Notes under the pieces: generated by a model
What the model was told of the DNA's origin: nothing
Seen by the model: only the letters and a program-made list of their open reading frames with translations
Database searches by the model: none
Origin: Brugia malayi
Lineage: Eukaryota; Nematoda; Chromadorea; Rhabditida; Onchocercidae
Assembly (NCBI RefSeq): GCF_000002995.4
Contig: NW_025062479.1
Coordinates: 15,620,721 to 15,684,720, forward strand
Reading direction: 5' to 3'
DNA: 64,000 bases
In this document: in pieces, positions 1 through 12,715 of the stretch
Layout of the letters: each line of letters starts with the position of its first letter
Position numbering within the stretch: position 1 is the stretch's first letter
Position numbers and translations under genes: made by a program

Positions 1-323
1 GACTATAGCTAAGTAATACAATACTAACAGTTTTGCTAGGATTAATACTACGGAAGGTTCTGTTTGTTATGCTTAACACATTTCTTAGTAACTCTTCTAG
101 CCGGAACAAAGTTTATTTAATTCTCCAAAGTTCACTCAACTTAGCAGTAAAAATTGCCTCAAATTTAGTCTTTTTCTACACTAAGCAACATAAGCTGGCA
201 TCCAATCTACATAAAGAAAAAAAAAAAAAAAAAAACAATCTCCATAAACGCCTACATAAAAATTTGAAGGAAAATAAAGATGATCGATAAATAATAATAT
301 AATACAATAAACAAATAACTTAC

Positions 324-3300
324 GAAAAGCCACAAAAATTTTAGAATTCGTTTATGAGTCAAAATGAACAATGGACTTCCATCATTTGGATCTAACACTG
401 GCAAACGATGTATATGTTGTTTGCTGAGTAAAAAAGCCGCTTTTAATAAACTGAAATTAACAGACAATGAAGGAATAACTTAAGTATAACGTATCCCAGA
501 AATAGTAAAATATAAAGAATTGTAGAGAATTACAGAACTATTTTGGAAATTGATTCGAAGAATCTTATCCATAAATAGTTCTATAAATAAGTATCTCACA
601 TTTGAATCCTGAAGATTGGACAAATTCAAAAACTATTTGCTCGAAATTTTATAAGAAATATCTTTCATAAAATTCCAAATTGCCCCGAAAACCAATTTTG
701 AAATTTAAAAGCTTCTCACAAAAACAAACCCACTTTTATTTGGTAATAATAAGAGAGTTTGTTTTGATAAATACATATACCTTTCTTCTGCAGTTATTGA
801 TACAAGATCCATTAATTTCCCTTCACGGCATACCAAATCTATAAAAAGAAAAAAAAAAAAAAATTTACGGCAAATACACAAAACTAATGAATAAAATTGC
901 CAAACATTAATATAACCTGTTTACATTTTGGAAATGGTTTTTAATTTGCAAATTATGATTTCATCCAGAAAGACAATTTAGAAAGAATTGAAAATGAAAT
1001 AAAAACCTCGATATTCGGATATGGTAAGGGTTCCGATGTCTTCGTTTGATGCATTTATTACAGCACCCGCCACATCTTCTATTATTTTCTTATCTTTCTG
1101 ACATTCATCATTCAATTTTAAATTCGTATTTTTATCTATATCGTCCTTAATTATTGCAGAATTTTTCTCTCCTTCGCATACAGCTCCTTTTTGTTCATCT
1201 TTTCTTTCTTTTTTCATCCTGAAAAGAAAGAACAATAAAGAATAACAAACAAAAAAAAAAAAAAGTATCCGGAAAAATCATGATAGAATTTCATATTTTT
1301 GTAATTGACCCTAGTCGGCTCAGAGATGAAATCTCAAAATATAGCAAACCTAACCTAATAGTTTTGGTTTTAAATAATAACCGCACTAACCATGCATTTT
1401 TTTTTGGAATGAAATTTATCCTGAAATAGTAAGGTATAGATAAAGAATGGCCGGCAGTTAAGTTTGCCGCAATATTTTGAAGTATGAGATTTAAAATCTT
1501 AGATACTAAAAAAGTTTACTTGTGTAATAACAAAAGGACTCGGATAAAATCTGTCACAGATAATATACCAACAATTGCATTATTTTTAGCTGAATCCGAT
1601 AACAATACATGTCGTGTATCTGTAAGTAAATTATTCATAAATATTATTTTAACAACTATTTTATTATTTTAACAACTAGGAATAGAAGATCAATTCATTT
1701 TCAATCTAAATTAAAGAGAAGTGAGGTGAAATTTTTTCAGAAACTATTTTTGGCATCCAACACTTCAGGAAAAAAATTTTATCTGTGACGAACAAATATG
1801 CTTTTTACGAATGAAACTTCATAAATAAATAAATAAATAAAAACAGTAATTTAGGTAGGTTTCAATTCCCATGAAACTAATTAATCAGATATAGTGGAAT
1901 TCGATATATAAGATATAAAAGGTCAGATCATAATTTTGATGTAATGGGAGCCAGTGTAAAGAATTTATAAAAGTAACATGTACAAAATTTAATAATATAA
2001 CAATGTTCCATTACAGTAATAATTAAATGTAATAAATCTAAGCAAATAGATGAATTATAAAAATAAAACAGCTCATTTTCAAAATTCCTACAAATCATTA
2101 TTAAATTTAAAACTTACTTTGATATATAAGACCATTAAACGCTTTTTTGAGTTGCAACTTAGTGTCAAAAACAACCATTTTAGAACTTGTTGGCATTGCT
2201 TCATAACAAGCATTAAATTGCATCAAATGAACATAATTTAATTTCGCATCTGAACTATTCTGCATATTTGAACTGTGCTGTGAAATGCCAATCGTTGATG
2301 AAGCGTCAGTTTCCCGACAAGTTGAACTAAATCTGAAAAAAAAAAAAAAGAAAAAAAAAAACAATTTAAAATGAATTAAGAAGCTTTACATCCGAAAATT
2401 ACTAAAATTGTCATCTTTTGGCAGTTATCGAAAATTAAGACTCAAATTTTTGATTACTATATGCACATAAGTTCAAAAATCTCCTTAATATTATAGCAAT
2501 AAATAATACTATAGTAAAAGTGAAATAGTAAGATATTGAAAAAATGATTTCCCATTCTGAATACAAGAAAACAGAACAAAATAAAGAAAAAAGAAACAAA
2601 GAAATAGAAATAATAATAAAACGTTTTTTTCTGTTTCTATTTGCTTCCTTCTAGAAATCATAAATAAGTAACAGAATGATTCTTTTTCTATTATGCATTT
2701 ATATTTTTTCCTTTCTCTTCATCCAAATTACCATATTCCTACTTAAATCACTAAAAATATCATCCTGTTATTAATATTATAACAATTCTAAACATAAAAA
2801 TTTGATCCTAGTGAAGTTAAACTATTTGTAGTATAAAAATGACTTATACGATGAACAAATATGTAATTATTGTTACATCGCCGAATATTCCTAGTAAATA
2901 TGTGATATATACTCTAATTTATAATCTAACTTCTTAACTTATAATAGTAATAATATAAAGCACAGAAATCAAAAACAAAGAGCTGTTTTCAAAATGAAAG
3001 TGTTTAGATAGAGAAAATTCACAGGCAAGCTCGTATAGCAATAGATCGATACGCATTGCTTTGGAAACAGCAAATCAGTGAGCGATCATAAATTGAAACA
3101 GCCGAGGAGAAAAAGAAAAAAAAAAAAACTCTAAAATTTTATCTAATACAAAACAAACTAACTAACTAACTTGAAAGATTCATTAGCAACCTGAAACCTT
3201 ATTATTTGTTTTAGTTTTATTATATAATTACATAAGATATTTAGTTTTGAGTTAATTCTTGAACATTTGTCTTCTTTTAGAAATACAATGCATAACATTT

Positions 3301-5242
3301 CACTTATATAACAGTAAACAAAATAAATTTATCACAGACAAATCACATACGAAATCTAAATTAAAAGAATAATTCCATGTTAAATGTGAAAATTAGTTTT
3401 AAAACAGTGAATTCATCATAGCTACTGAATTAAATTTTGAAAAAGAAATATCTATTGAAATACATCTACTAGATAGCAAAATAAATAATAATTTAAGCAA
3501 ATTAAAATTAACAAAAGTTTCAAGCATAAAATAATAGCCATAAAGCTAGATCTGAGCAAATTTGATTCAGACAGTTCTAATTGAATGCAAAAACTGAGAA
3601 GTGAAAATGTAGTAAAAAAAAATGAAATTTACACAAGATTTAGTACTGTATGCAAATGGAAAACTTTTTTTTTTTGTTTATATAAAATTCCAACAAGTCG
3701 AAATATAATTAAGAGCATATTTCAAACAACTTATAAAATTATCAAAAACCTTTAGAAATTTAGAAAATATGTAAAAAATTTATAAAAAACCTCTACTTTA
3801 TGCGTGTTAAATGATAATTATTCATACGCAATTACTATAAGAAAATAACTGAAATTACAAATATCATTCTATTTTCAAATTGTTATTCACAAATAAATGT
3901 GTGATAACAATCTGTGATAACAATCAAAACAGTAACAAATACATATATTTGTGATGGATAAAACTAACTCAATACTTAAGATTCAATAATGATTACAATC
4001 GATAAATAACGTTAAATTGTTAACAATTGCTCAAATTATTTCCATTAATTGCTGTAGTAAGCATAAAGTATAAATGAAAAAAAATATTTACAAAAGATTT
4101 GAAGTATAATATCCAGCAGATACAATTGATATGTGCATCAGAGTAAAAAATCACACTGTATCATTAGCTAAAAATCAGGTAAATACAAGATATATAATTC
4201 AAATCAGATGATAACGCAAAACAATTAAAATAAAATATTCTAGAAAAGACATTTCAGATATCTCTTAAAAGATTTTTTTTTTCCTATTCAGCAAATATGC
4301 TTGCTGAAGCTTTCGTTTCACATATATTTATTATATTAATAATAATTAACAACTAATTAGTAATAATAATAATGATAATAACAATAAATAATAATAGCTT
4401 CGTTGCAAAATATCATATTGATTTAATCAGATAGAGTCAACATATTATAGTTTAATTTATCCTTCAAATGCAACACTACCAATTCTTATTTTTCAATGTC
4501 AAATATCTTTCAGTGCTAGAATATCCATTATCAAGATATTACAAAAAAAAAAAAAAAAAAAGGAAAAGAAAAAAAAAAAAGGAAAAGAAAAAATAAAATA
4601 AATAATAGAAAAACTCTATTTTATCTAAATTTTCATATACAAAAAAAAAAAAAAATAATTCATAGAATTGTATTTATTTTATCATACAAATTTTATTTCT
4701 ACTCTAACTAATCATTTTGTCATCGTTTTTTTTTTTTTTTTTTTTTTTTTTTTCATAATGCTATCATTTGAATGCGACAATGCTATGCTAATTCATAATA
4801 AATCAGCAATGATGCTTGACCATAGCTAAACGAAATAAACGCACACAAAAATTGACAAAAATTCTCAAAAACTACTATTTGCAATAATTTCGTTTTTTTT
4901 TATCACTTTCTATCTCCTCTTCTTATCATCACTTTACTTTTTTCCTTAGTTTAGCAAAATTAAAAAAAAAAAGAAAAAGTTGGTAGGATCATTGGTGTTA
5001 TACTCGTTTTAGCTCTTTTCTATTTCGATTTCTTACTTTGTTACATATGGATTCTAAAAAGTTTCTCCTATATTCTAGAAAATCTTACAAAATCCACAAC
5101 GATAGTCTTATTTCTCGATTACATTACTATTAATCTGTTCGTAAGTTATCAGTAATGTGATTAGATAATAAAAATATAATCTTTGAAATTTCTCATCCTT
5201 CTACTACTATTTTAATCGTTTTTTCTATCACCTATGTAAACA

Positions 5243-5285
<43 letters not shown>

Positions 5286-7665
5286 CCAACTTCATAAATA
5301 ATTTCTTTACTCTTCGTAAATATCATTTACAGCTAAACCTATGAGAAAATGCAGAAATTTCATTTCTTATCTCGTTTCATTTAATATTCTCGCAAAAAAA
5401 AAAAAATTTACTATTTAAAATTCCTTCGGAAAATTCAAATGTTGAAGGCTAATGTGAGGATAGCAAATAATAAGACTTTTCTAATAAAAAAAGACGAAGC
5501 AACACAAAGTTAATCTTAATCATATTTCTGCTTGAATTATCTCTTTTCACCTCATTTTTTCCAACAATCAATAAAAATAAGCGAAGTTAAAATTTTCAAG
5601 CTTATACAGCATTATATAATGCAATGATGGAAAATATTAAATTACGTAGTTGTTGGAAGGATAGAAAAAGAGGTTTAAAAGATATTTACAAAATATTTAA
5701 AATACAAGAACCTGGATAAATTTTTATGTATTATTGAAAAAAAAAAGTGATAGTAACTTCATAAATGATTGCTATTTTTATAAATGAAAAACTAGTTTTC
5801 TATGCGATAATAGACTTCTAAATTTTCTAGATGATCTCTGAACAACAAAACATCCCAAAAATTGATAATTAAATGGAATTGATGTCAACAAGAAAAAAAA
5901 GAAAACGAAAATGCAAACAACTACTAAATTACCTCACGGTATTTGAAGGAATATTTCGATGTGAAGAATTTCGAAGTTGGATAACATTCACCTTCTCTTG
6001 TACTGATTTCGAAACAACAGAACTGAAAATTAATTTTACAGTTAAATACTTGGGCACAAAATATGTTGCTAATAATTATAATTCTATAATATTAGATTTG
6101 CAATAAATGAAAACAAATTAACATACAAATTAATATAATTGAAATTCATTTCGTTTTGTTTTCAATATTAGATAATTTGACAATAAATAAACTGAAGTAT
6201 AAAATGTACATCATGAAACAATAAAGCACTAATTTTACAAAACAATTTATGAAATAAAACAGTCATGGTTAAAACAGGACTTTTCTTTGACCGAAATTGC
6301 AACTCAAGTTTGTCTAGAATATTCAAGATTTATAAAATAAGCAGAATTCAGAAAAGAACGTTTAAAATTCAGAATGAAAATGATTGCACACAAAATATAA
6401 GACAAAGTTATCCTTAAAAACATCATGATTACAATCTATTATATTGAAGCAATCCACTTATGCGATTCATATGAGGAAGCAAAGCGATAAATCCAACAAG
6501 CCTTAAAGAGATATGCTCCAATTCCAAGAAATTCAGCAAATAATTTGAAAACAAAGAGATGAGAAATGTAAGCTGAGACAAATAGCAATCGATTCTTGAA
6601 ATAGTAATAATCCTGTCAACAGCATTTCATCTATTTGAACAGAACAACATAATGAGATCAAGTTGAAGCAATAAAATCTTCAAAAAGATGTTTACATGCC
6701 AACCATCAGCCATTATACACAAAAACATTACTTTCTTTATCTGAAACTAACATAAATATAGTATTCCTTAATTAATAACAATACCTTTCATTATCACTAG
6801 TATCTTTTCGAAAAGCACTCAATCTTCGTCGCAAAGTACGTCCCATTGAGTTAGTCCATGTTCTCGAACCTGATGCTGAATTTTTTGCATCATTATCATC
6901 CACCTCTTCATTATTCTTCTCGGCATCAAGTTCAATTTTTGTGAAACTTGCGCTCTTCCTGAAATATAAATCATACAAAAAAAAAAAAAAATTCTTCCAT
7001 TTCAGTCTCTCTAAAACCTAATTTTTCCATCTCTTTTTTCTTTCCTCTTCTTTGTAGACAAAACTTTTTCCTAAACTAATGCATTACTCTTAAGTGATAC
7101 TGTCGTATAACATCAATATATTATTTAATACATTACAAAAAAAAAAAAAAAAAAACTAAGGCATAAATAATTCTGCAAACAGCACTAAAATTTCTAATTT
7201 CATTTCTAAAAGTAGTCAATATCAGCAAAAAAAAAAAAAAAAAAAAAAAATAACTTACTTGAGAAAATTCATTTGGTTTTACTAAATTTTTTTAAAAAAA
7301 AAACCAGAACGAATAGCTTTACACTTACTAATCATTAAATACAATTTAGCAATAATTAGGTCGAAAAAAAAAAAAAAAAATAGAAAGATCAAATGACTTG
7401 CCATTTAAAAATATCGTCAACATACTATTTTCACAAGGAATACAACAAAATATATTCGTTTAGGATCACTTCAGTGATAATTATCATATCAGTTTCATTG
7501 TTATCATAGAATAAACGAGAAAAAAGAACATATATTATAAAAATTCTTTTCCATCACTACTTTAGTTATCACCTATAAATTTTTGATATTTTGCAAAAAA
7601 TTTTGAAACAACCTCCGAAAAATTCGATGCTTCAACTGACCCATTGATGTACGACGATGCGACAT
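324..7665 (-). CDS. AMP-activated protein kinase gamma subunit, 5' and central part (runs off left edge)
   Basis: This is the adenine-nucleotide-sensing regulatory subunit of the AMPK heterotrimer. I read seven exons in transcription order: 7665-7613, 6958-6785, 2332-2118, 1619-1520, 1218-1007, 838-781 and 450-324. All junctions are GT/AG and all phases agree, giving 313 codons. Exon 3 carries the start of CBS1 (NACYEAMPTSSKMVVFDTKL). Exon 4 finishes it (TRHVLLSDS, then GILSVTDFIRVL). Exons 6-7 carry CBS2 (HIHRLPVLDP and ILTHKRILKFL), keeping the His-Arg pair and the THKR lysine that contact nucleotide in this family. The N-terminus has basic and Ser-rich stretches (RRRLSAFRKD). Exon 5 encodes a charged linker about 45 residues longer than in vertebrate subunits. 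A pyrimidine-rich acceptor at 7731-7732 leaves a 65-nt leader before the ATG and may be a spliced-leader site. CBS3, CBS4 and the stop lie beyond position 1. Nematodes carry several AMPK-gamma paralogues and I cannot say which this is. Confidence 0.88.
2333..6784 (-). other. Large intron of the AMPK gamma gene
   Basis: This 4.45-kb interval lies between the RRRLSAFRKD exon and the CBS1 exon. It holds AT-rich sequence, a 28-T run at 4726-4753, A-rich blocks around 4540-4650 and a TA dinucleotide run at 5246-5282. I found no further exon with family resemblance. The short open frame at 5873-6106 on the other strand has no splice or family support. Confidence 0.6.
5246..5282. repeat. (TA)n microsatellite
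   Basis: An uninterrupted run of about 18 TA units inside the large AMPK-gamma intron. Confidence 0.95.
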
Positions 7666-8373
7666 AATTAATCAATCCTTATCGATAATTCGAATTTCCG
7701 ACGACGGGCAAAAGATATCACTTCAAATGACTGCAATACAAAAAAAAAAAAAAAAAAAAAAAAACAATTTTGCTGATTTATTAATTCTCATTATATTATT
7801 TCACGAACTGTAAAGGTCAAAGGACAAATATAGAATATTGATATAAATTGATCGCATAATAAATAATGGATAAATATGCATAATTAAGTAATAATGAATA
7901 AATGATAATTAATGATTAATAAATATGGTTAGCATTTTTTTTTATCAAAAATTACGAATGACATATTGACGATCATTCATCACATGGATATTAAACTTAT
8001 AGCAAATTTCTAATATATGACATAATTATGAAAAATCGACAAAGGAAAAGGGAGAGAGAAATAAAAAGAAAAATATATGTAATATATCAATGTGCGCATG
8101 TATACGTATAACATAATTTAGAAATGAGGAAGGAAATATAATTATGGTGGATTAGTCATTCTTATCCATTTCATTTTATTCCTTCTTTCTTTTTCCTTCC
8201 TTCCTTCGTCTTTCTTTTCTTTTTATCGTTTTAATTCAAAAAAAAAAAAAAAAAAAAATTGCATTCTTCCTCTTCTCTGTTCAAAATTTTGCAATCTTTT
8301 AATTGATCTAAAATGAAATGAGAAAAGATTTTATATTTTCCTGCTGTCCTTACCTATCTTTCTCCTCCTCTTT

Positions 8374-8392
8374 GTCTCTCTCTCTCTCTCTC
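8374..8392. repeat. (CT)n microsatellite
   Basis: Short pure CT run inside a larger polypyrimidine tract. Confidence 0.8.
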
Positions 8393-9704
8393 TTTCTTCA
8401 TCCTTTTTCCTTCTATTAATAAAACAATATATTATTGCTGAAAGAGCTGCAAAAAAAAAATCGATTTTATAAAGATCAGCTTGTCCATCGTACCAGGAAA
8501 ACAAATGATACCAAAATATTAAAAAAAAATTTTTCCTTCCTCTTTGATTTTCCGCAAAAACTTCGGTTTATAGCCCTCCTTTTCTTTTGTCTTTTTTTTT
8601 TGTGACTATTTAATTGTAATGTATCATTTTCATAATTTTGTTATGAAAATTCGGTTAGTCATATCAGAATTTATAAAAACTTACGGATTGTTTAGCATGC
8701 CCGTTTCATCTCTTCCAGTGTTTATTTTCCATTTTCTTTCTTTTTCTTTCTTTCTTTCTTTCTCTCTCTCTCTCCGCCTTTTCAAAGTAATCTTAATTAA
8801 CCAACACTTTTTTGATTATTTAATAATAGATATCAACGATAACCTCTAACAAAATTCCTAAATTAGTTTTCGATTGCTATTTTTTATGAGTAAAAAATGT
8901 CCTCAAAAAAAAAAAGAAAATAAAAAGATTGCAATGATAAGAAAGACGAGTAAGATGTAATCACTAACAAGTTTAAAGAAAAAAATTCTTATCAATCATT
9001 AAAAAATTTATTCTAAAAAATGACCCATTAATTAGTAACTAATAACAATAATCAGTATCACATGAAAATGTAAATAAATTGTGCAAATGGAATAAAATAA
9101 TTAATCTCACATAATAAATATAGTATATATATATATATAAGTTCGAAAAAAAAAAAAAAAAAGAAAAAGCGTCAATTTTGTTATTACTAGCTAAAACACA
9201 TCACAAACATTCCATTCTCAAAGAAAAATCAATGTTATAAAGTGAAATCTTATAAATGAATAGAAAAAGAAAAGGAAGAAAAAAAACTTCAATTCTAATT
9301 TATTAGAACAGAAAACTTAATTCATTTATAGCTATTATGAAATAAAGAATAAATGGAATTAATTTTTAATCATAAATGAAGGAATGATCAAAATTCTTTC
9401 ATAATGATTATAGAAAAATTATAATTTCTAATATATAAAATGAAAAAAAGTATATATAACGAATGTATAAATACGAAAAAAAGAAATCGATTAGTGATAG
9501 TACATCTTCGCATCATATAATTATTAAATCTTAAGTAGTTTTCGAATTGAACATGAACCTACTGTTAAGTCATATCTTACACGCATACATCAAGTACACG
9601 TATGCACGTAAGCGTGTGCGTACGTGTATAGAACTTATATTAAAAAAAAGTGCAAAATGAATGAAATATTCGCATTCATTCTCACATCATTGCTAATTTT
9701 AACA

Positions 9705-9850
9705 AATAAGAGGAAGAGAGAATGAACGAAAAAGAGAGAGAGGGGGAATGGTAGAGGGAGAGAAAAAAGAATGGGGACAAAGGTGGGAGAATTAGAAAGA
9801 GAGAGGGAAGAAAGAAAGGAAGGAAGAGGAAAGGATGAATAGAACATAAA
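9705..9850. repeat. Polypurine (GA-rich) tract
   Basis: About 145 bases are almost all A and G, with GAGAGAGG-type blocks. The opposite strand is polypyrimidine. The open frames across it translate to Leu/Ser/Phe-rich low complexity and are not genes. Confidence 0.85.
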
Positions 9851-11059
9851 AGGAAACATGTTTTGCTTCTATTCCAGTATGATTTTCTCAGTTTTTTCTC
9901 TGACCTTTCTTATTCTATCTTATATTCTAACACTCTCTTCATTTATCATCAATCTTAACTGTTTGATACAATGCATTGTTTATTGCATTTTTTTATTCTC
10001 TCTCAACATCATATTTTCATGCACTCTTTTCAATAAATTCTTTTTTCTTTTCTTCATATTATCTCTTAAAACTATCAAACTATTTTGTATAGTTTTATTT
10101 TCCTCTTTCAGACATTTCTATATATGTTATATATTCTTTCTTTCATTAAGATTTCCCTTTTTCTTTTCTCCCGTATCTTTTAAAATTATTTAAACCAAGC
10201 TTTATGATTACTTTTCATTAATCCACGCTTAGTCTTTTTCTTTTTCACTCTCTCTTTCTCCCTCTCCCTACTCATTTTTAAAATTTATCTTTTTATTCCA
10301 CCAAATAATCACAACGATAATTTCATTGAAATAAAATGACAAAATGTTATCATCCTTTTCCTAACATTACATTGATTTTTTTTTGTTTACAATTATATTA
10401 TTTCTTATAATAAAAATAACCTTTAAAAGTACTTTTAAATTATTATTAAATTCAAAAAGAAACGAAATCAAAAAACTAAAAAATAAAAACCAATCATAAA
10501 AATCACTGAAATATATATATAAGTTTGCAAAGAAAACAATTATTTAAAATAAAGAACAAAAAGAAAAAGGATGAAAAGTAACAAAAAAAAAAAAAAAACA
10601 GCGGAAAAAATTTGTCAAAAGTTTAACAAATTAAAAAGAAAGGAAAAAATAGATGAATTAGTGTGTTAATTAGAATGAAACGAATTGAATACACACATCA
10701 ATGCTTTCATGTAAAATTTTTCCTTTTTCTTCTTTTTTTTTTCTTCTCTTTCTCTATTTTTTTACATCATTTTAATGTATGATTCATGCATCAATAAAAT
10801 ATATTTACTTTCTTTCCTGTTCTTTTTTTCTACCTTTCTTTCTGCTCTTTCTCTTTCCTCTCATTTCTTTTTAAGTTTACTTGAAACTTTTATCAAATAT
10901 TTCGTACATTAATAAAAACAGCAGAAATAAACCAGGCAAAATAATTAATTTTATTTGATAATAAAAAAGAAAGAAAGAAAAAACAAATAAATAGTAATTA
11001 AATATTATGAAAAATATTTTTTGAATTTTTAATGAAAAAAGATAATTGTATTAAATTGA

Positions 11060-11135
11060 GAAAGATATGAAAAGGAGGAAGAAAGAGGGGGAGGGAGAGA
11101 GAAAAAAGAGAAAAAGAAAAGAAAGAAAAAAGAAG
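11060..11135. repeat. Polypurine tract
   Basis: Nearly uninterrupted A/G sequence with GGAGGGAGAGAG-type blocks, like the tract at 9705-9850. Confidence 0.8.
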
Positions 11136-12669
11136 TGAATCATTTTATAATAAACAATCATACATTTTTTCCCTTTGTTTTTGTTTTAAACATCATTTAT
11201 ATGATTATAAATAATTGCTGAAGAAAAATAAATGGGATGGAAAGAAGAGAAAGAATATCAAAAATTATTTACCATATAATTTCATTCTTTAAACTATCAA
11301 TTATTTCAAATATTTACTCATTATATTTGTTAATGTTAATAAAATATATAAATATTTAAATTCTATCAACTTCATTAGAAATATTAAATTCATTACATGT
11401 ATTAAATGTTTTAAAAAAATTATGTAACTATAATGCATACTATGTGCAAATTAAATTTCAAATTGTAAAGTAAAATTTGAGTAAGTAAATGAGTATGAAT
11501 ATGAAGGATGAATGTGTGAAGAATAAAGAATAAAAAATGTTGAATATGAATAAGGGATGGTTTGAAATTTGATACACATGGATAAAAATTTCATTACTGG
11601 GTTCCTCATTTTAACAACATATTTTTTTAAGAAAAAAAAAGGAAAAAAAAAATTGTATAAACAGTTGTTGAGTTTAGCTTTTTAAAATGAAGCAAAAATA
11701 TTTGCGAAACTAAGAAAGTTTAACTTCAATTATTAGCAAAAAGATATAAATAATGTTTTCGTGGATTTTTAAGATATCGTTTAACTTCATTTATCTTAAT
11801 TAAATAGAGCAACGGTTTTGAATGATGAAAGATGAAATTAAAATGATGAGATTAATTTTCAAAAGAAACGCAATAGTTGTTCAAACAGGAATGATACAAT
11901 GATTTTAAAATCGTAGCTTATTTTCTGGTCACGAAAAAAGGATAGAAAAAGAGAAGGAAAGAAAAATAATATTTATATTTGTATTAATATAGTTTGCTTA
12001 GTTAAATGTTTTAATAGAAACTTTTTTTTTGCCTTCATTTTAAATTTTTAATAGGGAATTTTTCTTTCGACTTCTGACTCAAATTTTGTAAGTGTAAGTG
12101 AATTCTGCTGCAAAAATGAAATATTTATTGGTAAACTATATAAACAACGCAAATAAATTATTTCAAATAAACTAAAATTTTTTTTTAACAAAAAAGAGTA
12201 AAAGAAAAAAAAAAACAACTTCTTAATCAAGAAATGATGATGGGTAAAAGTATTGTTTTTGAGATAAATTTAATTGCAATAATTTGATCATCAACTTGAT
12301 GACATGTTAGGACACTTATAAAATGAGAAAAAAATTTGAAAAAAAAGTTTAATTTTCCGAAGATGCTCGATTACAAGACAAATAAAAACTAAATGCAAAA
12401 ATTTTGAAAAAAAATTTGCTTTCTTTCATATACACACATTACAGTATGACAAATTATAGTTATTGATACATACAAGATTAGCTATGCTAATAAATGATAA
12501 AACTTTTTGTTGACTGACTGATTGAAAGACCAAAAAAGAAAGAAAAAAACTTTCTTGATGTGATGTGCTGCCACAATTGCTATTTAATAATACATAGACA
12601 AATTTGAATTCAATGAAAGAAAAGAAAAACAAATGAATGATGAGATGATGACGGCAATAATAATATTAA

Positions 12670-12715
12670 AACAAAAGAAGAAAGAGAGAGAGAGAGAGAG
12701 AAAAAAAAAAAAAAA
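12670..12715. repeat. (GA)n tract followed by A run
   Basis: About ten GA units followed by a long A run on the plus strand. Confidence 0.8.

Noticed and set aside
5873..6106. 77-codon plus-strand open frame (MELMSTRKKRKRK...)
   Set aside because: It lies in the large AMPK-gamma intron on the opposite strand. It is Lys/Arg/Asn-rich from AT-rich DNA, with no family resemblance and no splice partners.
9858..10193. 111-codon plus-strand frame rich in Phe/Leu/Ser
   Set aside because: It is a by-product of a pyrimidine-rich tract: low-complexity translation, no plausible start context and no domain.
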